DNA from: Kordiimonadaceae bacterium UBA4441
Lineage (GTDB): Bacteria > Pseudomonadota > Alphaproteobacteria > Sphingomonadales > Emcibacteraceae
DNA: 15,705 bases
Reading direction: 5' to 3'
NCBI GenBank assembly: GCA_002390425.1
Contig: DGPL01000022.1
Coordinates: 7,001-22,705, forward strand
Both the position numbers and the translations under genes were made by a program. The notes under the pieces are model-generated. The model was not told where the DNA came from, searched no databases, and was given only the letters and a program-made list of their open reading frames with translations. Below, in pieces: positions 6,315 through 14,627 of the stretch (the stretch's first letter is position 1; every line of letters begins with the position of its first letter).

Positions 6315-7758
6315 TCAGGAAAACAATCAAAAAAAGATAACTGCTTTTCTGGCTTTGCTGCCGTTCATATTACTTGTGTCATTTTTTGTTCTTGGTTCAA
6401 TTTTTATTGAGCAAGGAAATGATGTGATTGTTATTTCTTTATTGGTGGCGACATTCGGGGCAACATTAATTGCTCTGTATACTGGTTCGAGCTGGGAAAA
6501 TGTCCAGGAAAAAGCGGGTCAGAAGCTCGCGCAATTGTTCCCGGCACTTTTGATACTGTTTTCAATTGGGGGATTAATTGGGGCGTGGATTTTAAGTGGC
6601 ACAATACCTTATTTTGTTAATATCGGTCTTGAATGGATTGATATTAATACGTTCATATTAACGGCCTTTTTATGCACCGGATTAATGTCAATTATGACCG
6701 GTACATCATGGGGGTCCGTTAGCACCATTGGTATTGCACTCATTGGTATGTCATCGGTTTTACAAGTGCCAACCGAAATTGTCGCAGGTGCAATTATTTC
6801 AGGTGCTTATTTCGGGGATAAATTGTCACCCTTATCCGATACGACTAATGTGGCCGCGCTCGCGGCTGGAGCTAATTTATATGATCATATCGGTCATATG
6901 TTATATACCGCGGTTCCATCCTTTTTGATAGCTGGTGTGGTTTATTATTTTGTTGGACTAAGCTTAGTTGATGACACAAATGGAACATTTGAATTTCCGC
7001 AAATGGCCGTTACGCTTTCTAATGAAATTTTTGGTATTTTTAAATCAGGTTTTGTGGTGATAATCCCGCCGATTGTTATTTTAATGTCGATATTCTTAAA
7101 ATTCTCCGCATTAGCCGGGATTGTGTTGTCGACTTTGGTCGCGGCCTTAATCGGTGTCTTTTATCAAGATTTTGAATTAAGTCATGCGGTATCCGCAATC
7201 ATGACGGGCTTTAATACAGAAATGTTAAATGGGCGGGAAATAAGTCATTTAATGCCGTTAAGCGATGATTTAAATGTTCTTCTGAATAGGGGCGGCATAA
7301 ATTCAATGTTGAGTGCGATGATTATTGTGATATCTGCTATATTGCTCATGGGCGCGATGGAAGCGTCAGGCATAATTAATTATATCGTCGATAAACTTTT
7401 AAAGGCGGCAAATACTATTTTTAAATTAATCGCGTCAACGATGGTGACGGGGCTAATGATGATTTCGCTTTCTAGTCATGGAAGTGTTTCTGCATTGATT
7501 GTTGGTAACCTCTATAAAAATAATTATAAAAAACTTGGACTTGCGCCAGTAAATTTATCACGGTCTATTGAAGATTCTGTAACAATGACCGATCCTATTT
7601 TGCCTTGGTCCGTTTCCGGCGTTTATATGGCAACAACACTTGGGGTAGCGACAATTGATTATGCGCCCTGGGCATTGTTTTGTTTGGGTGGTCCACTATT
7701 CTCTATGCTTTATGCGATTATGAATAAAAAACTTGGGTTTGGAATTAAGCGTTTCTAA
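6307..7758 (+). CDS. NhaC-superfamily transporter
   Basis: A 483-residue membrane protein with about 11-12 hydrophobic segments. It carries NhaC-superfamily signatures: GTSWGSVSTIGIAL, GAYFGDKLSPLSDTTNVA, and near the C-terminus the block from SRSIEDSVTMTDPILPWSV onward. The start is GTG 6307 or the in-frame TTG 6301. Either overlaps the end of the PLP-lyase gene (stop 6312-6314), which suggests translational coupling. NhaC-type proteins include Na+/H+ antiporters, the malate-lactate antiporter MleN, and MetT, a predicted methionine transporter. With a Cys/Met lyase gene directly upstream, a sulfur amino-acid carrier is a reasonable guess, but sequence alone does not separate it from an ion antiporter. 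Confidence 0.87.
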   Translation: MVDQENNQKKITAFLALLPFILLVSFFVLGSIFIEQGNDVIVISLLVATFGATLIALYTGSSWENVQEKAGQKLAQLFPALLILFSIGGLIGAWILSGTIPYFVNIGLEWIDINTFILTAFLCTGLMSIMTGTSWGSVSTIGIALIGMSSVLQVPTEIVAGAIISGAYFGDKLSPLSDTTNVAALAAGANLYDHIGHMLYTAVPSFLIAGVVYYFVGLSLVDDTNGTFEFPQMAVTLSNEIFGIFKSGFVVIIPPIVILMSIFLKFSALAGIVLSTLVAALIGVFYQDFELSHAVSAIMTGFNTEMLNGREISHLMPLSDDLNVLLNRGGINSMLSAMIIVISAILLMGAMEASGIINYIVDKLLKAANTIFKLIASTMVTGLMMISLSSHGSVSALIVGNLYKNNYKKLGLAPVNLSRSIEDSVTMTDPILPWSVSGVYMATTLGVATIDYAPWALFCLGGPLFSMLYAIMNKKLGFGIKRF

Positions 7759-7776
7759 AAATGCAAAATAAGTGAG

Positions 7777-8739
7777 TTGAAGTTGACTTTTAAAGAAAAA
7801 CCACCGTGGTGGGGCGGCGATTTACAAACCATTAGAAATTTTTTATGTGCTGGTGAAATTGAATTGCCGGGACAATCAAAAGTGCTCACCATTCCAACCA
7901 ATGATGGTACTGGCGATGAAATTATGGCAAGCCTTGATACACCATTTGGGGACGTTTTGGGGCCACTTATTATTCTTATTCATGGATTAACGGGATCAGA
8001 AAACAGTGCTTATATGCTCACCACTTCAAGATACCATTTAAGAAAAGGATCACGGGTTTTAAGATTAAACCTAAGAGGGGCAGGGCCAACCGCAAAAACA
8101 TGCCAAAAGCATTATCATGGTGGCCATATTTCGGATATCAGTGATGCCCTTGACTATCTAGACGAGGACATAAAATCACGGGGTGTTTTCATCATAGGGT
8201 TTTCATTGGGTGGTAATATCTTACTTAATTTTTTAGCAGAAAATAAGGACTATAACCTGCTTGGGGCGGCGGTTGTTTCGGCGTCGATCGACCCGAAATC
8301 CGCAGCGGAAAAATTATTAAGTCCACGGAATAAAATTTATCAATCACGACTTCTTCGCCAAATGAAAGAAGAATATTTATCAAAACGAAATGACTTATCA
8401 AAAACTGATAAAGAATTGATGTTGAAGTGCAAATCAATTTATGAATTTGATGATAAGATTACCGGACCAAAGAATGGTTATAAAGACGCGGAAGATTATT
8501 ATTTTCAAACAAAAAGTGCCCGCAAGATCGACACTATAAAAATTCCACTTTTAATCATTAGCGCTAGAAATGACCCATGGATACCAATCGGGGCTTATGA
8601 GACGATTGCAAAAGATAATCAAAAGAATGTTACGGTATTAATTACCGATGGCGGTGGCCATGTTGGCTTTCATGAAAAGGGGCAGGTTGAAACTTGGTAT
8701 GATCGGCAAATTGATCAATTTATTTCTGACCTTTTTTAG
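7777..8739 (+). CDS. YheT-family alpha/beta hydrolase
   Basis: A 320-residue alpha/beta-fold hydrolase of the YheT (UPF0017) group, typical length. Visible elements in order: KPPWWGGDLQTI (8-19), the family's N-terminal signature; oxyanion-hole HGLTGS (69-74); the nucleophile elbow GFSLGG with Ser143; the acid Asp266 in SARNDPWIP; and the catalytic His295 in GGGHVGFH. No signal peptide is present, so it should be cytoplasmic. The family has carboxylesterase-like activity with poorly known natural substrates. The start is TTG 7777, 18 bp after the transporter gene, with only a weak AGTGAG upstream; a second TTG at 7783 is possible. The close spacing suggests co-transcription with the two upstream genes. 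No terminator hairpin is visible after it. Confidence 0.9.
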   Translation: MKLTFKEKPPWWGGDLQTIRNFLCAGEIELPGQSKVLTIPTNDGTGDEIMASLDTPFGDVLGPLIILIHGLTGSENSAYMLTTSRYHLRKGSRVLRLNLRGAGPTAKTCQKHYHGGHISDISDALDYLDEDIKSRGVFIIGFSLGGNILLNFLAENKDYNLLGAAVVSASIDPKSAAEKLLSPRNKIYQSRLLRQMKEEYLSKRNDLSKTDKELMLKCKSIYEFDDKITGPKNGYKDAEDYYFQTKSARKIDTIKIPLLIISARNDPWIPIGAYETIAKDNQKNVTVLITDGGGHVGFHEKGQVETWYDRQIDQFISDLF

Positions 8740-8775
8740 TAAGTTGATTTGGTTAAGAAAGTCAAAATAGTTTTT

Positions 8776-8804
8776 TTGACGTAATAGATTACTTCATGTA
8801 AGCT
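8776..8804 (+). promoter_or_regulatory. Candidate sigma-70 promoter of the sulfite dehydrogenase operon
   Basis: TTGACG (8776-8781), a 17-bp spacer and TAAGCT (8799-8804) lie in the only gap (108 bp) before the operon. Transcription would start near 8811, leaving a leader of about 37 nt. The same TTGAC/TAAGCT pair occurs before the DUF6090 gene. Confidence 0.45.
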
Positions 8805-8847
8805 CATTTCTTTATAAACAGGAATGATTAAATAAGGGGTATTTATT

Positions 8848-10155
8848 TTGTCAAAAGATAAAAAACTACCGGGGATTGATACAACAGATCATGTTGCAAA
8901 AGGGGGGTTGCTTAATCGCCGCCTTTTTTTAACGTCGTCGATTGCGTCAACGGCCGCTCTTGCAACAGCAAGTGCAGCTTATGGTGAGGATATTATTGGT
9001 GAAGGGCAGGATGACTGGACAATTTATCCAGGTACGGATGCCTTGGAATATAGTGACCGTTCCCGTTTTGAGGTTGAAAACGTAAAAAGGTTTATTCCAA
9101 ATTTCCCACAAAAATTTTTAGATCTTAGATTGACAAAATATGTTGCGAGAACGCCCCTTGATCATTTGCTTGGCACCATAACACCCAATGGGTTACATTT
9201 TGAACGTAGCCATCAGGGCATACCAGATATTGATCCTGATAAGCATTTTCTTGTAATCCATGGAATGGTCAAGAACCCCTTAAAATATGATATCGATGCA
9301 TTGGAAAATTACACAACCGTTTCGCGTCATCATTATCTAGAATGTAGTGGTAATAGTCAGGTGCTTTTTCAAGAAACACCTACAGATCAACCTATTCAGC
9401 AAATTCATGGTCTTGTATCAGGCACAGAATGGACCGGTGTTCTTCTTTCGACGCTCCTTGATGAATGTGGTATTTCACCCGATGCAAAATGGATTATTGC
9501 CGAAGGTGCCGATAACGGCATGATGACCAGAAGCATTCCGATAGATAAAGCACTTGATGATACAATGATCGCCATTCGACAAAACGGTGAACGCATTAGA
9601 CCAAGTCAGGGATACCCAATGCGTCTCTATACGCCGGGCTATGAAGGGAATACTTCTGTTAAATGGCTTCGGTCACTATATGTCAGCGATAGACCGGTTA
9701 TGTCAGCACAGGAAACGGCCAAATATACAGATATGATGCCAGATAATAAAGCGCTTCAATTTTCTTTGGAACAAGACGTTAAATCAATTATTACCAGACC
9801 ATCCAATACCATGAGCCTTAAGAAAAAAGGTTTATATGAAATCACAGGACTAGCATGGTCGGGTAAAGGAAAAATTTCTCGTGTTGAAGTTTCGGTTGAT
9901 GGTGGACAAACATGGGGTGATGCGGCGCTAGAAGGGCCAATTCATACAAAAATGCTTACACGTTTCAGAATACCGTGGATGTGGGAGGGCGGTTCGGCAA
10001 TACTTCAAAGCCGCGCCTATGATGAATTTGGCCGTATCCAACCGACCAGAAAAGAATTAATCGATGCAAGAGGTAGGAACGCCTTTTATCATTTCCATGC
10101 CGTTCAAAGTTGGGGTGTATCACCAAATGGGGAGATTAAAAATGTCTATGCGTAA
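8848..10155 (+). CDS. soxC: Sulfite dehydrogenase, molybdenum subunit (SoxC/SorA type)
   Basis: A 435-residue periplasmic molybdoenzyme of the sulfite oxidase family. A Tat signal starts with twin arginines R24-R25 (LNRRLFLTSS), followed by a hydrophobic stretch to about residue 45. The molybdenum-ligating cysteine is C166 in HYLECSGNS. The GYPMRLYTPGYEGNTSVKWL segment (256-274) is typical of the Moco domain. The C-terminal part (SRVEVSVDGGQTWGDA) is the immunoglobulin-like dimerisation domain. The enzyme oxidises sulfite to sulfate, or in Sox systems protein-bound sulfur, passing electrons to cytochrome c. The start is TTG 8848 with RBS AAGGGG at 8834-8839; no closer ATG fits. It overlaps the cytochrome gene by 14 bp. 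No soxXYZAB genes are in the window, so a stand-alone sulfite dehydrogenase is more likely than a full Sox pathway. Confidence 0.9.
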   Translation: MSKDKKLPGIDTTDHVAKGGLLNRRLFLTSSIASTAALATASAAYGEDIIGEGQDDWTIYPGTDALEYSDRSRFEVENVKRFIPNFPQKFLDLRLTKYVARTPLDHLLGTITPNGLHFERSHQGIPDIDPDKHFLVIHGMVKNPLKYDIDALENYTTVSRHHYLECSGNSQVLFQETPTDQPIQQIHGLVSGTEWTGVLLSTLLDECGISPDAKWIIAEGADNGMMTRSIPIDKALDDTMIAIRQNGERIRPSQGYPMRLYTPGYEGNTSVKWLRSLYVSDRPVMSAQETAKYTDMMPDNKALQFSLEQDVKSIITRPSNTMSLKKKGLYEITGLAWSGKGKISRVEVSVDGGQTWGDAALEGPIHTKMLTRFRIPWMWEGGSAILQSRAYDEFGRIQPTRKELIDARGRNAFYHFHAVQSWGVSPNGEIKNVYA

Positions 10156-10717
10156 AACATTAATTATCGCTTCACTTTTATTACCAACCCAACATTTATT
10201 GTTTAGTCAGCTGGCCAACGCCCAGCAGTCGCGTTTTGGGGAACCGGCGACACAAAAAGACATTGATAAAAGTTTCTGGTCTGTGTTTCCGGACGGTGAA
10301 TTTTTACCGGAAGGTGAAGGAAATGTTGCAACCGGTAGAGTGCTTTTTAAAGAACAATGTAATATTTGCCATAACATGCCCGGTGAGAGCGACCCTGTAA
10401 AAGATGATATAGGAAAGTTGTTTGGGGTTACTGATAAAAAAGGCAAGCCAAACGTTGAGCAAACAATTGGCAGTTATTGGCCTTATTCATCAACTGTATT
10501 TAACTATATTCGTAGAGCAATGCCGCTTCTCGCGCCAATGTCGCTTACCAATAGTGATTATTATTCTTTAACTGCATATTTACTTCATGAAAATGGCGTT
10601 ATCCCAGAAGATGCCGTTATGAATAAAGATACGCTTCCAAAGGTTGAAATGCCGAATAAAGATGGATTTATAATGGCTTATCCAAAAGTTCCTGAACAAT
10701 ATGAAGTCAAGCGTTGA
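10142..10717 (+). CDS. SoxD/SorB-like mono-heme cytochrome c
   Basis: A 191-residue secreted cytochrome c. ATG 10142 has the RBS GGGGAG (10129-10134); upstream in-frame ATGs lie inside the dehydrogenase gene and lack one. A Sec signal peptide with ANA-QQ cleavage near residue 27 precedes the mature protein. The heme site is C73-N-I-C76-H77. The axial methionine is probably M127 (RRAMPLLAPMSLTNSDYY), in the arrangement seen at the end of SoxD cytochrome domains (RAMP, then LTAYLL). The WSVFPDGEFLPEGEG segment is also SoxD-like. Classical SoxD is diheme, whereas this has one CxxCH only, nearer to SorB in heme number. It should accept electrons from the molybdenum subunit encoded just upstream, whose gene overlaps it by 14 bp. 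Confidence 0.85.
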   Translation: MSMRKTLIIASLLLPTQHLLFSQLANAQQSRFGEPATQKDIDKSFWSVFPDGEFLPEGEGNVATGRVLFKEQCNICHNMPGESDPVKDDIGKLFGVTDKKGKPNVEQTIGSYWPYSSTVFNYIRRAMPLLAPMSLTNSDYYSLTAYLLHENGVIPEDAVMNKDTLPKVEMPNKDGFIMAYPKVPEQYEVKR

Positions 10718-10724
10718 TATATTA

Positions 10725-11099
10725 TTACGAAGCAGGAAGGACGCTATTAATTATATCCCGATAGAGTAACCAGTCGCCATCAACGTTAATCCAATGAACC
10801 ATGAACCTACCTTTATCTGCGACATTCTCGCCAGCGTAGAGTGCGAATTCACCATGTTCAATTGCCGTTTTCCCTAAATCTTCTATCTCATGAGTATTTA
10901 GTTCAATTTTAGTTACGCCAGCATCAATTAATCCTTGGATTGCATTTGTAATGGCTTCTCTTCCTTGAAATGTATCTGCATTTGGAACCATAAAACAGCC
11001 GTCTTCCGAATAGCAGGACCCGACACCAGCTGCATTTCCCTCATTAAATCAAGTCATGAATTTTTGATTTGTTTCTTTAATTCCTTGAGCGGCACTCAT
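10725..11099 (-). pseudogene. SnoaL-like (NTF2-fold) gene interrupted by in-frame TGA
   Basis: From ATG 11099, with a strong RBS (GGGAG), the frame reads MSAAQGIKETNQKFMT. It then meets TGA (11049-11051) and continues without other stops for 107 codons: FNEGNAAGVGSCYSEDG, GREAITNAIQGLID, then FMVHWINVDGDWLLYRDIIN. The second half is typical of SnoaL/DUF4440 proteins (about 120-130 residues), and the residues before the stop are the normal N-terminal helix. A single TGG-to-TGA or similar change best explains it. An internal start at ATG 10991 would give 88 residues, but it has no RBS and loses the first helix and cavity residues. Programmed readthrough or selenocysteine insertion is much less likely. 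The 3' end lies 7 bp from the convergent cytochrome gene. Confidence 0.78.
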
Positions 11100-11213
11100 G
11101 AATTTTCTCCCATTTCCCTTTAATTGTTATTTTTATAGTAAACTTAATTAGGAGAAAATCGAGGAATTAATTTTAAATAACTACTGTGTATTGGGTTTTC
11201 AGTTATTAATGGT

Positions 11214-11831
11214 TTAGCAATTTTTTCTAATATGTTGAGCAAAAAGGATAAACCATAAAAAGATGGATGCTTCTAATATTCGCTGAATGAGACCGAAATA
11301 TTGTTAACTGTCATCTAAGCTAAAAAAGCATATCAGTATTAATATTGATATGGCATAACCTAATTTTTCAAATGCTTTAGATGGTGCCCACTTTTTCAAG
11401 CCTTTAGATAAGATGAAGATGGCCATTGCCCCGCTTAAATAGGCAGGTATCGCAGACGCTATATGTATCATATGACTAGTTGATGGTGTCTGTGGTCTAC
11501 ATTCATAATCACATGGAAAAATGGCTGCGATGGTTAGTGAAAATGTATAAACACATAAAAGCAATAAACCTACTGTATTCAAAGATGATCGCGGTAATTT
11601 ATGTGCACATATAATAATAAATAACAGGATAATGAGCTGAGTAGGTATGAAGCCTATATAATTAATAAAAGCACCCGTATAGGTCTCTGTGGCTCCCAGT
11701 TCGCTTATAAATTGGGACATATGGTTGTAATTCTCATAAGCTATACCGCCGCAGATAACAGTGATGAGAAACCAAAGTGCAGCTAATATGGGTAAGCCGA
11801 TTAAAGCATTATTTTTCATCATAAATTTCAC
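11214..11831 (-). pseudogene. DUF998 membrane protein gene interrupted by in-frame TAA
   Basis: The frame opens at GTG 11831, or ATG 11822, which is more likely. It encodes 5-6 hydrophobic helices with the DUF998 signatures YNHMSQFISELGAT and IFPCDYECRPQTPSTSH, and stops at TAA 11304-11306 after LDDS. The same frame then runs 29 more codons to TAA 11214-11216, reading QYFGLIQRILEASIFLWFIL. This is a plausible final transmembrane helix, with the GLxQRI segment that DUF998 proteins carry before it. With that tail the length is about 205 residues, as expected for the family. The gene therefore looks nonsense-truncated just before its last helix. The truncated 175-residue product could still be made. 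Function of the family is unknown. Confidence 0.7.
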
Positions 11832-12012
11832 TTACAATAAGTTTTAAATTTGAGTGATAGATTACTAGTAACCATATTTTTATCAATTAGAATTCAATTT
11901 TAAAATTAAAAATATAAGAACTACAATGTTTATTTTTCATCTTTCACCATTGTAATATATTCGAAATGATGCTTTGTTAGATCATATATAAAAGAATAGA
12001 GGGATGTTTTTC
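11832..12012 (+). promoter_or_regulatory. Divergent AT-rich promoter region before the phosphatase genes
   Basis: This gap separates the divergent DUF998 relic and the phosphatase pair. It is extremely AT-rich and contains TATATA at 11985-11990 and the RBS AGAGGG at 11998-12003. I could not find a convincing Pho box (two CTGTCAT units 11 bp apart), so phosphate control is not supported by the sequence. Confidence 0.3.
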
Positions 12013-13320
12013 ATGAAACGATCATTATTAATTGCAACTGCGATTTTTACGGCAAGTATTACGGCGACACTTGCGGCACCAAAAAACATTATTTTATTGA
12101 TAGGCGACGGCATGGGAGAAGCTGAAATTGCTGTCACGCGTGCCTATGCATTTGATGGTGATGCCGGATTATATGTTGATGAAATGAAAGATCGCGGTTC
12201 TGTTATCGTCAAGCAGCTTATGGTTGATGATCCAACGAAAATTGAATTTACCGGTGAAAGCGCGAGCGGGGGCACGACGTTATCGACCGGAAACAGAACA
12301 AGTGCAGGGCGGGTCGCCGTGAGTGCCTTTGATGGTAACCATTATAAAACAATTTTAGAAGAAGTTCAGGAACGCGGATATAAAACGGGATTGGTTACCA
12401 CATCGATAATAACGGACGCGACACCGGCTTCGTTTGCCGCGCATGCGCAAAATAGATATTGTTTTGTCAAAGGTGCAAAAGCGTGTAGTCAATTTGCAGA
12501 TACACCGATTGTTGATCAAATGTTGGATCATAATGTGGATGTGATGTTAGGTGGGGGAAAAAATCTGTTACCCGGAACTGCCGTGCAAGGTGGCAGTGTA
12601 GAACAGAAAGCCAAGGGATTAGGATATACGGTTGTCACGGAACGGGAAGACCTTATTAAGCTTGCTGTTGGAACCAAAACATTTGGTGTTTTCTCAAATG
12701 GGCATTTACCAACAGAGTGGGTTGGGCCAGGTGGAAAAGGAGCTGATTTTCTTGAAGTTAATGGTAATCGCGAAGTTATTTTTCCTAAACCCGCAGCCTG
12801 TGAAATAAACCCAGCTCATGCAGGCATTCCAAAGTTAGAGGAAATGTCTAAATATGCTATCGATAACCTGAGAGTTGGTGGTCACGGGTTCTTCCTTGTT
12901 ATTGAGGGGGCTTCTATAGATAAAGCGGCGCATGTATCAAACCCATGTGGTACAATTGGTGAAATGCTTGCCTTTGATAGAACGGTAAAGATGGCCGTTG
13001 ATTATGCGAAAGAATTAGGGGATACTGCGGTAATCGTGACGGCCGATCATGGTCAGTCAACTCAAGTGATTTATAAACCAGAAACTTATGACGGTTCACC
13101 GATTAGACGTGATCTAATTCCTGGATTTTATCAATCACTCCTTACAAGGGGTGGACATGAATTAGGGGTTTATTATGGGACCAATAATATTAATGACCAA
13201 TCACATACGGGTGTTAATGTTCCAGTATTAACCTATGGTATGGATAATGCCGAAGATTTGACAGGCGTTATTCAACAAACGGAAATTTATCCGGCCATGA
13301 AAAAGTTCTTATTCAATTAG
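12013..13320 (+). CDS. Alkaline phosphatase, secreted paralogue
   Basis: A 435-residue PhoA-superfamily phosphatase from ATG 12013. ATG 12004 is also in frame, but it directly abuts the RBS AGAGGG (11998-12003), which fits 12013. A Sec signal peptide (residues 1 to about 21, TATLA-AP) sends it to the periplasm. Metal ligands are visible: D32 (IGDGMG), D303 and H307 (EGASIDKAAH), D345 and H346 (TADHG), and H398 (SHTG). The nucleophile is S83 in GESASGG. The residue before it is Glu82, where E. coli PhoA and the next gene have Asp. Four cysteines (150, 158, 263, 312) are shared with the paralogue and probably form two disulfides. The enzyme should hydrolyse phosphomonoesters outside the cytoplasm. 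It is likely co-transcribed with the second phosphatase gene 8 bp downstream. Confidence 0.92.
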   Translation: MKRSLLIATAIFTASITATLAAPKNIILLIGDGMGEAEIAVTRAYAFDGDAGLYVDEMKDRGSVIVKQLMVDDPTKIEFTGESASGGTTLSTGNRTSAGRVAVSAFDGNHYKTILEEVQERGYKTGLVTTSIITDATPASFAAHAQNRYCFVKGAKACSQFADTPIVDQMLDHNVDVMLGGGKNLLPGTAVQGGSVEQKAKGLGYTVVTEREDLIKLAVGTKTFGVFSNGHLPTEWVGPGGKGADFLEVNGNREVIFPKPAACEINPAHAGIPKLEEMSKYAIDNLRVGGHGFFLVIEGASIDKAAHVSNPCGTIGEMLAFDRTVKMAVDYAKELGDTAVIVTADHGQSTQVIYKPETYDGSPIRRDLIPGFYQSLLTRGGHELGVYYGTNNINDQSHTGVNVPVLTYGMDNAEDLTGVIQQTEIYPAMKKFLFN

Positions 13321-13328
13321 GGTTTAAA

Positions 13329-14627
13329 ATGAAGAAATTATTATTAGCACTGCCTTTGCTCGCGCTTAGTGCGTGCGCAGAAGTCACCGATGAGCCAAAA
13401 AATGTAATATTGTTGATTGGTGACGGTATGGGGGAAGCTGAAATTTCAGTAACCCGAAATTACGAATTTGACAGCGGTCCGGGTATGTTTTTGGATACAA
13501 TGGAAACCAAATCATCGGCCATTGTTATTTCCAAACGTAATGATAATGCAGAAAATATCGCATTTGTTGGTGACAGTGCCAGCGGTGGTACTGCACTTGC
13601 GACCGGTGAACTTACGAGTGTGCGACGAATTGCAACAACGGCGCAATATGGCGCGCCAATTAAAACAATCGCCGAAGAAGCAAAAGAAAAAGGCATTAAA
13701 GTGGGACTTGTGACAACGGCAGTAATTACTGATGCAACGCCCGCATCATTCGCATCCCATGCTGATGACCGTTATTGTATGAAAGCTGGTGACAGTGTTT
13801 GCACCGCAACAAGTGTACCAATTATCGATCAGATGCTTGCTTTAGACATGGAAGTGCTTCTTGGTGGTGGATATCAATTATTACCCGCTGCAAAAGATCA
13901 AGGCACAATTCGAGATTATGCGCTTTCAAGTGGTTATAATATAGTTACGGATAAAGCAGGACTTGAAAAAGCAGGCGGGGATAAGCTTTGGGGGATATTC
14001 TCTGATTATCATTTGCCTAGGCCTTGGATCGCTGAAGATGGGAAACCTGCAGAAAAAGTAACAGTTGATACAGATGGACAAGTGGTTTTCCCTGATGCAC
14101 AGCGCTGCATTGCAAATACTGCACATAAAGATATTCCATCACTTGAAATGATGACTGAAAAGGCATTGAATAATTTATCGCAAAATAATGATAAAGGTTT
14201 TTTCTTAATGGTCGAAGGGGCGTCGATTGATAAAGCGGCGCATGATGCGGACATTTGTGGTTCAATGGGGTCAATGCTTGAATTTGACCGCACAGCTAAA
14301 CTAGCCGTCGAATATGCGAAAACCCACCCCAATACGGTTGTCATTATCACTGCTGACCATGGTGGTTCAACGCAAAATATTCATCATCCATATTATGAAG
14401 ATTATAACCGGACGGCAGAAAACTTACCGGGCCTATATGAGATGCTTCTTACAAACGGCGGTAATGAAATGACCGTTTATTATGGAACTGATAATATCGA
14501 TGATCAGGCACATACAGGCATTAATGTTCCGGTTTATTCATATGGATTACCGGAAGATTTGATTTTTAAGGCAACCATTAGACAAACAGAAATTAAGCCA
14601 GTAATGGCGAAATATTTGTTTGAATAA
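13329..14627 (+). CDS. Alkaline phosphatase, lipoprotein paralogue
   Basis: A 432-residue paralogue of the preceding phosphatase, co-linear over its whole length. The N-terminus is a lipoprotein signal: MKKLLLALPLLALSAC, lipobox LSAC with lipidated Cys16. The protein should therefore be membrane-anchored rather than free in the periplasm. Active-site residues are complete: D32 (IGDGMG), D82 and nucleophile S83 (GDSASGGTALATG), D301 and H305, D343 and H344, and H395. Cysteines 150, 158, 260 and 310 match those of the first protein. ATG 13329 follows an AGGG RBS 8 bp after the upstream stop codon. The gene ends at 14627, and its stop codon abuts that of the convergent thioesterase gene, so no terminator fits between them. 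Confidence 0.92.
   Translation: MKKLLLALPLLALSACAEVTDEPKNVILLIGDGMGEAEISVTRNYEFDSGPGMFLDTMETKSSAIVISKRNDNAENIAFVGDSASGGTALATGELTSVRRIATTAQYGAPIKTIAEEAKEKGIKVGLVTTAVITDATPASFASHADDRYCMKAGDSVCTATSVPIIDQMLALDMEVLLGGGYQLLPAAKDQGTIRDYALSSGYNIVTDKAGLEKAGGDKLWGIFSDYHLPRPWIAEDGKPAEKVTVDTDGQVVFPDAQRCIANTAHKDIPSLEMMTEKALNNLSQNNDKGFFLMVEGASIDKAAHDADICGSMGSMLEFDRTAKLAVEYAKTHPNTVVIITADHGGSTQNIHHPYYEDYNRTAENLPGLYEMLLTNGGNEMTVYYGTDNIDDQAHTGINVPVYSYGLPEDLIFKATIRQTEIKPVMAKYLFE

Noticed and set aside
8745..8758. FNR-like site TTGATTTGGTTAAG before the sulfite dehydrogenase operon.
   Set aside because: Only the left half-site matches; the right half keeps 2 of 5 bases.
11003..11051. Selenocysteine insertion at the TGA of the SnoaL-like gene.
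   Set aside because: The downstream stem is only about 4 bp, the family is not a known selenoprotein, and a nearby gene shows the same kind of damage with TAA.
11934..11956. Possible Pho box upstream of the phosphatase pair (TTTTCAT...TTGTAAT).
   Set aside because: The two CTGTCAT-like units are not 11 bp apart and each matches poorly.
14009..14350. 113-codon reverse-strand ORF inside the second phosphatase gene, and similar antisense ORFs in other genes.
   Set aside because: They lie wholly antisense to well-supported genes and show no domain-like composition or RBS.
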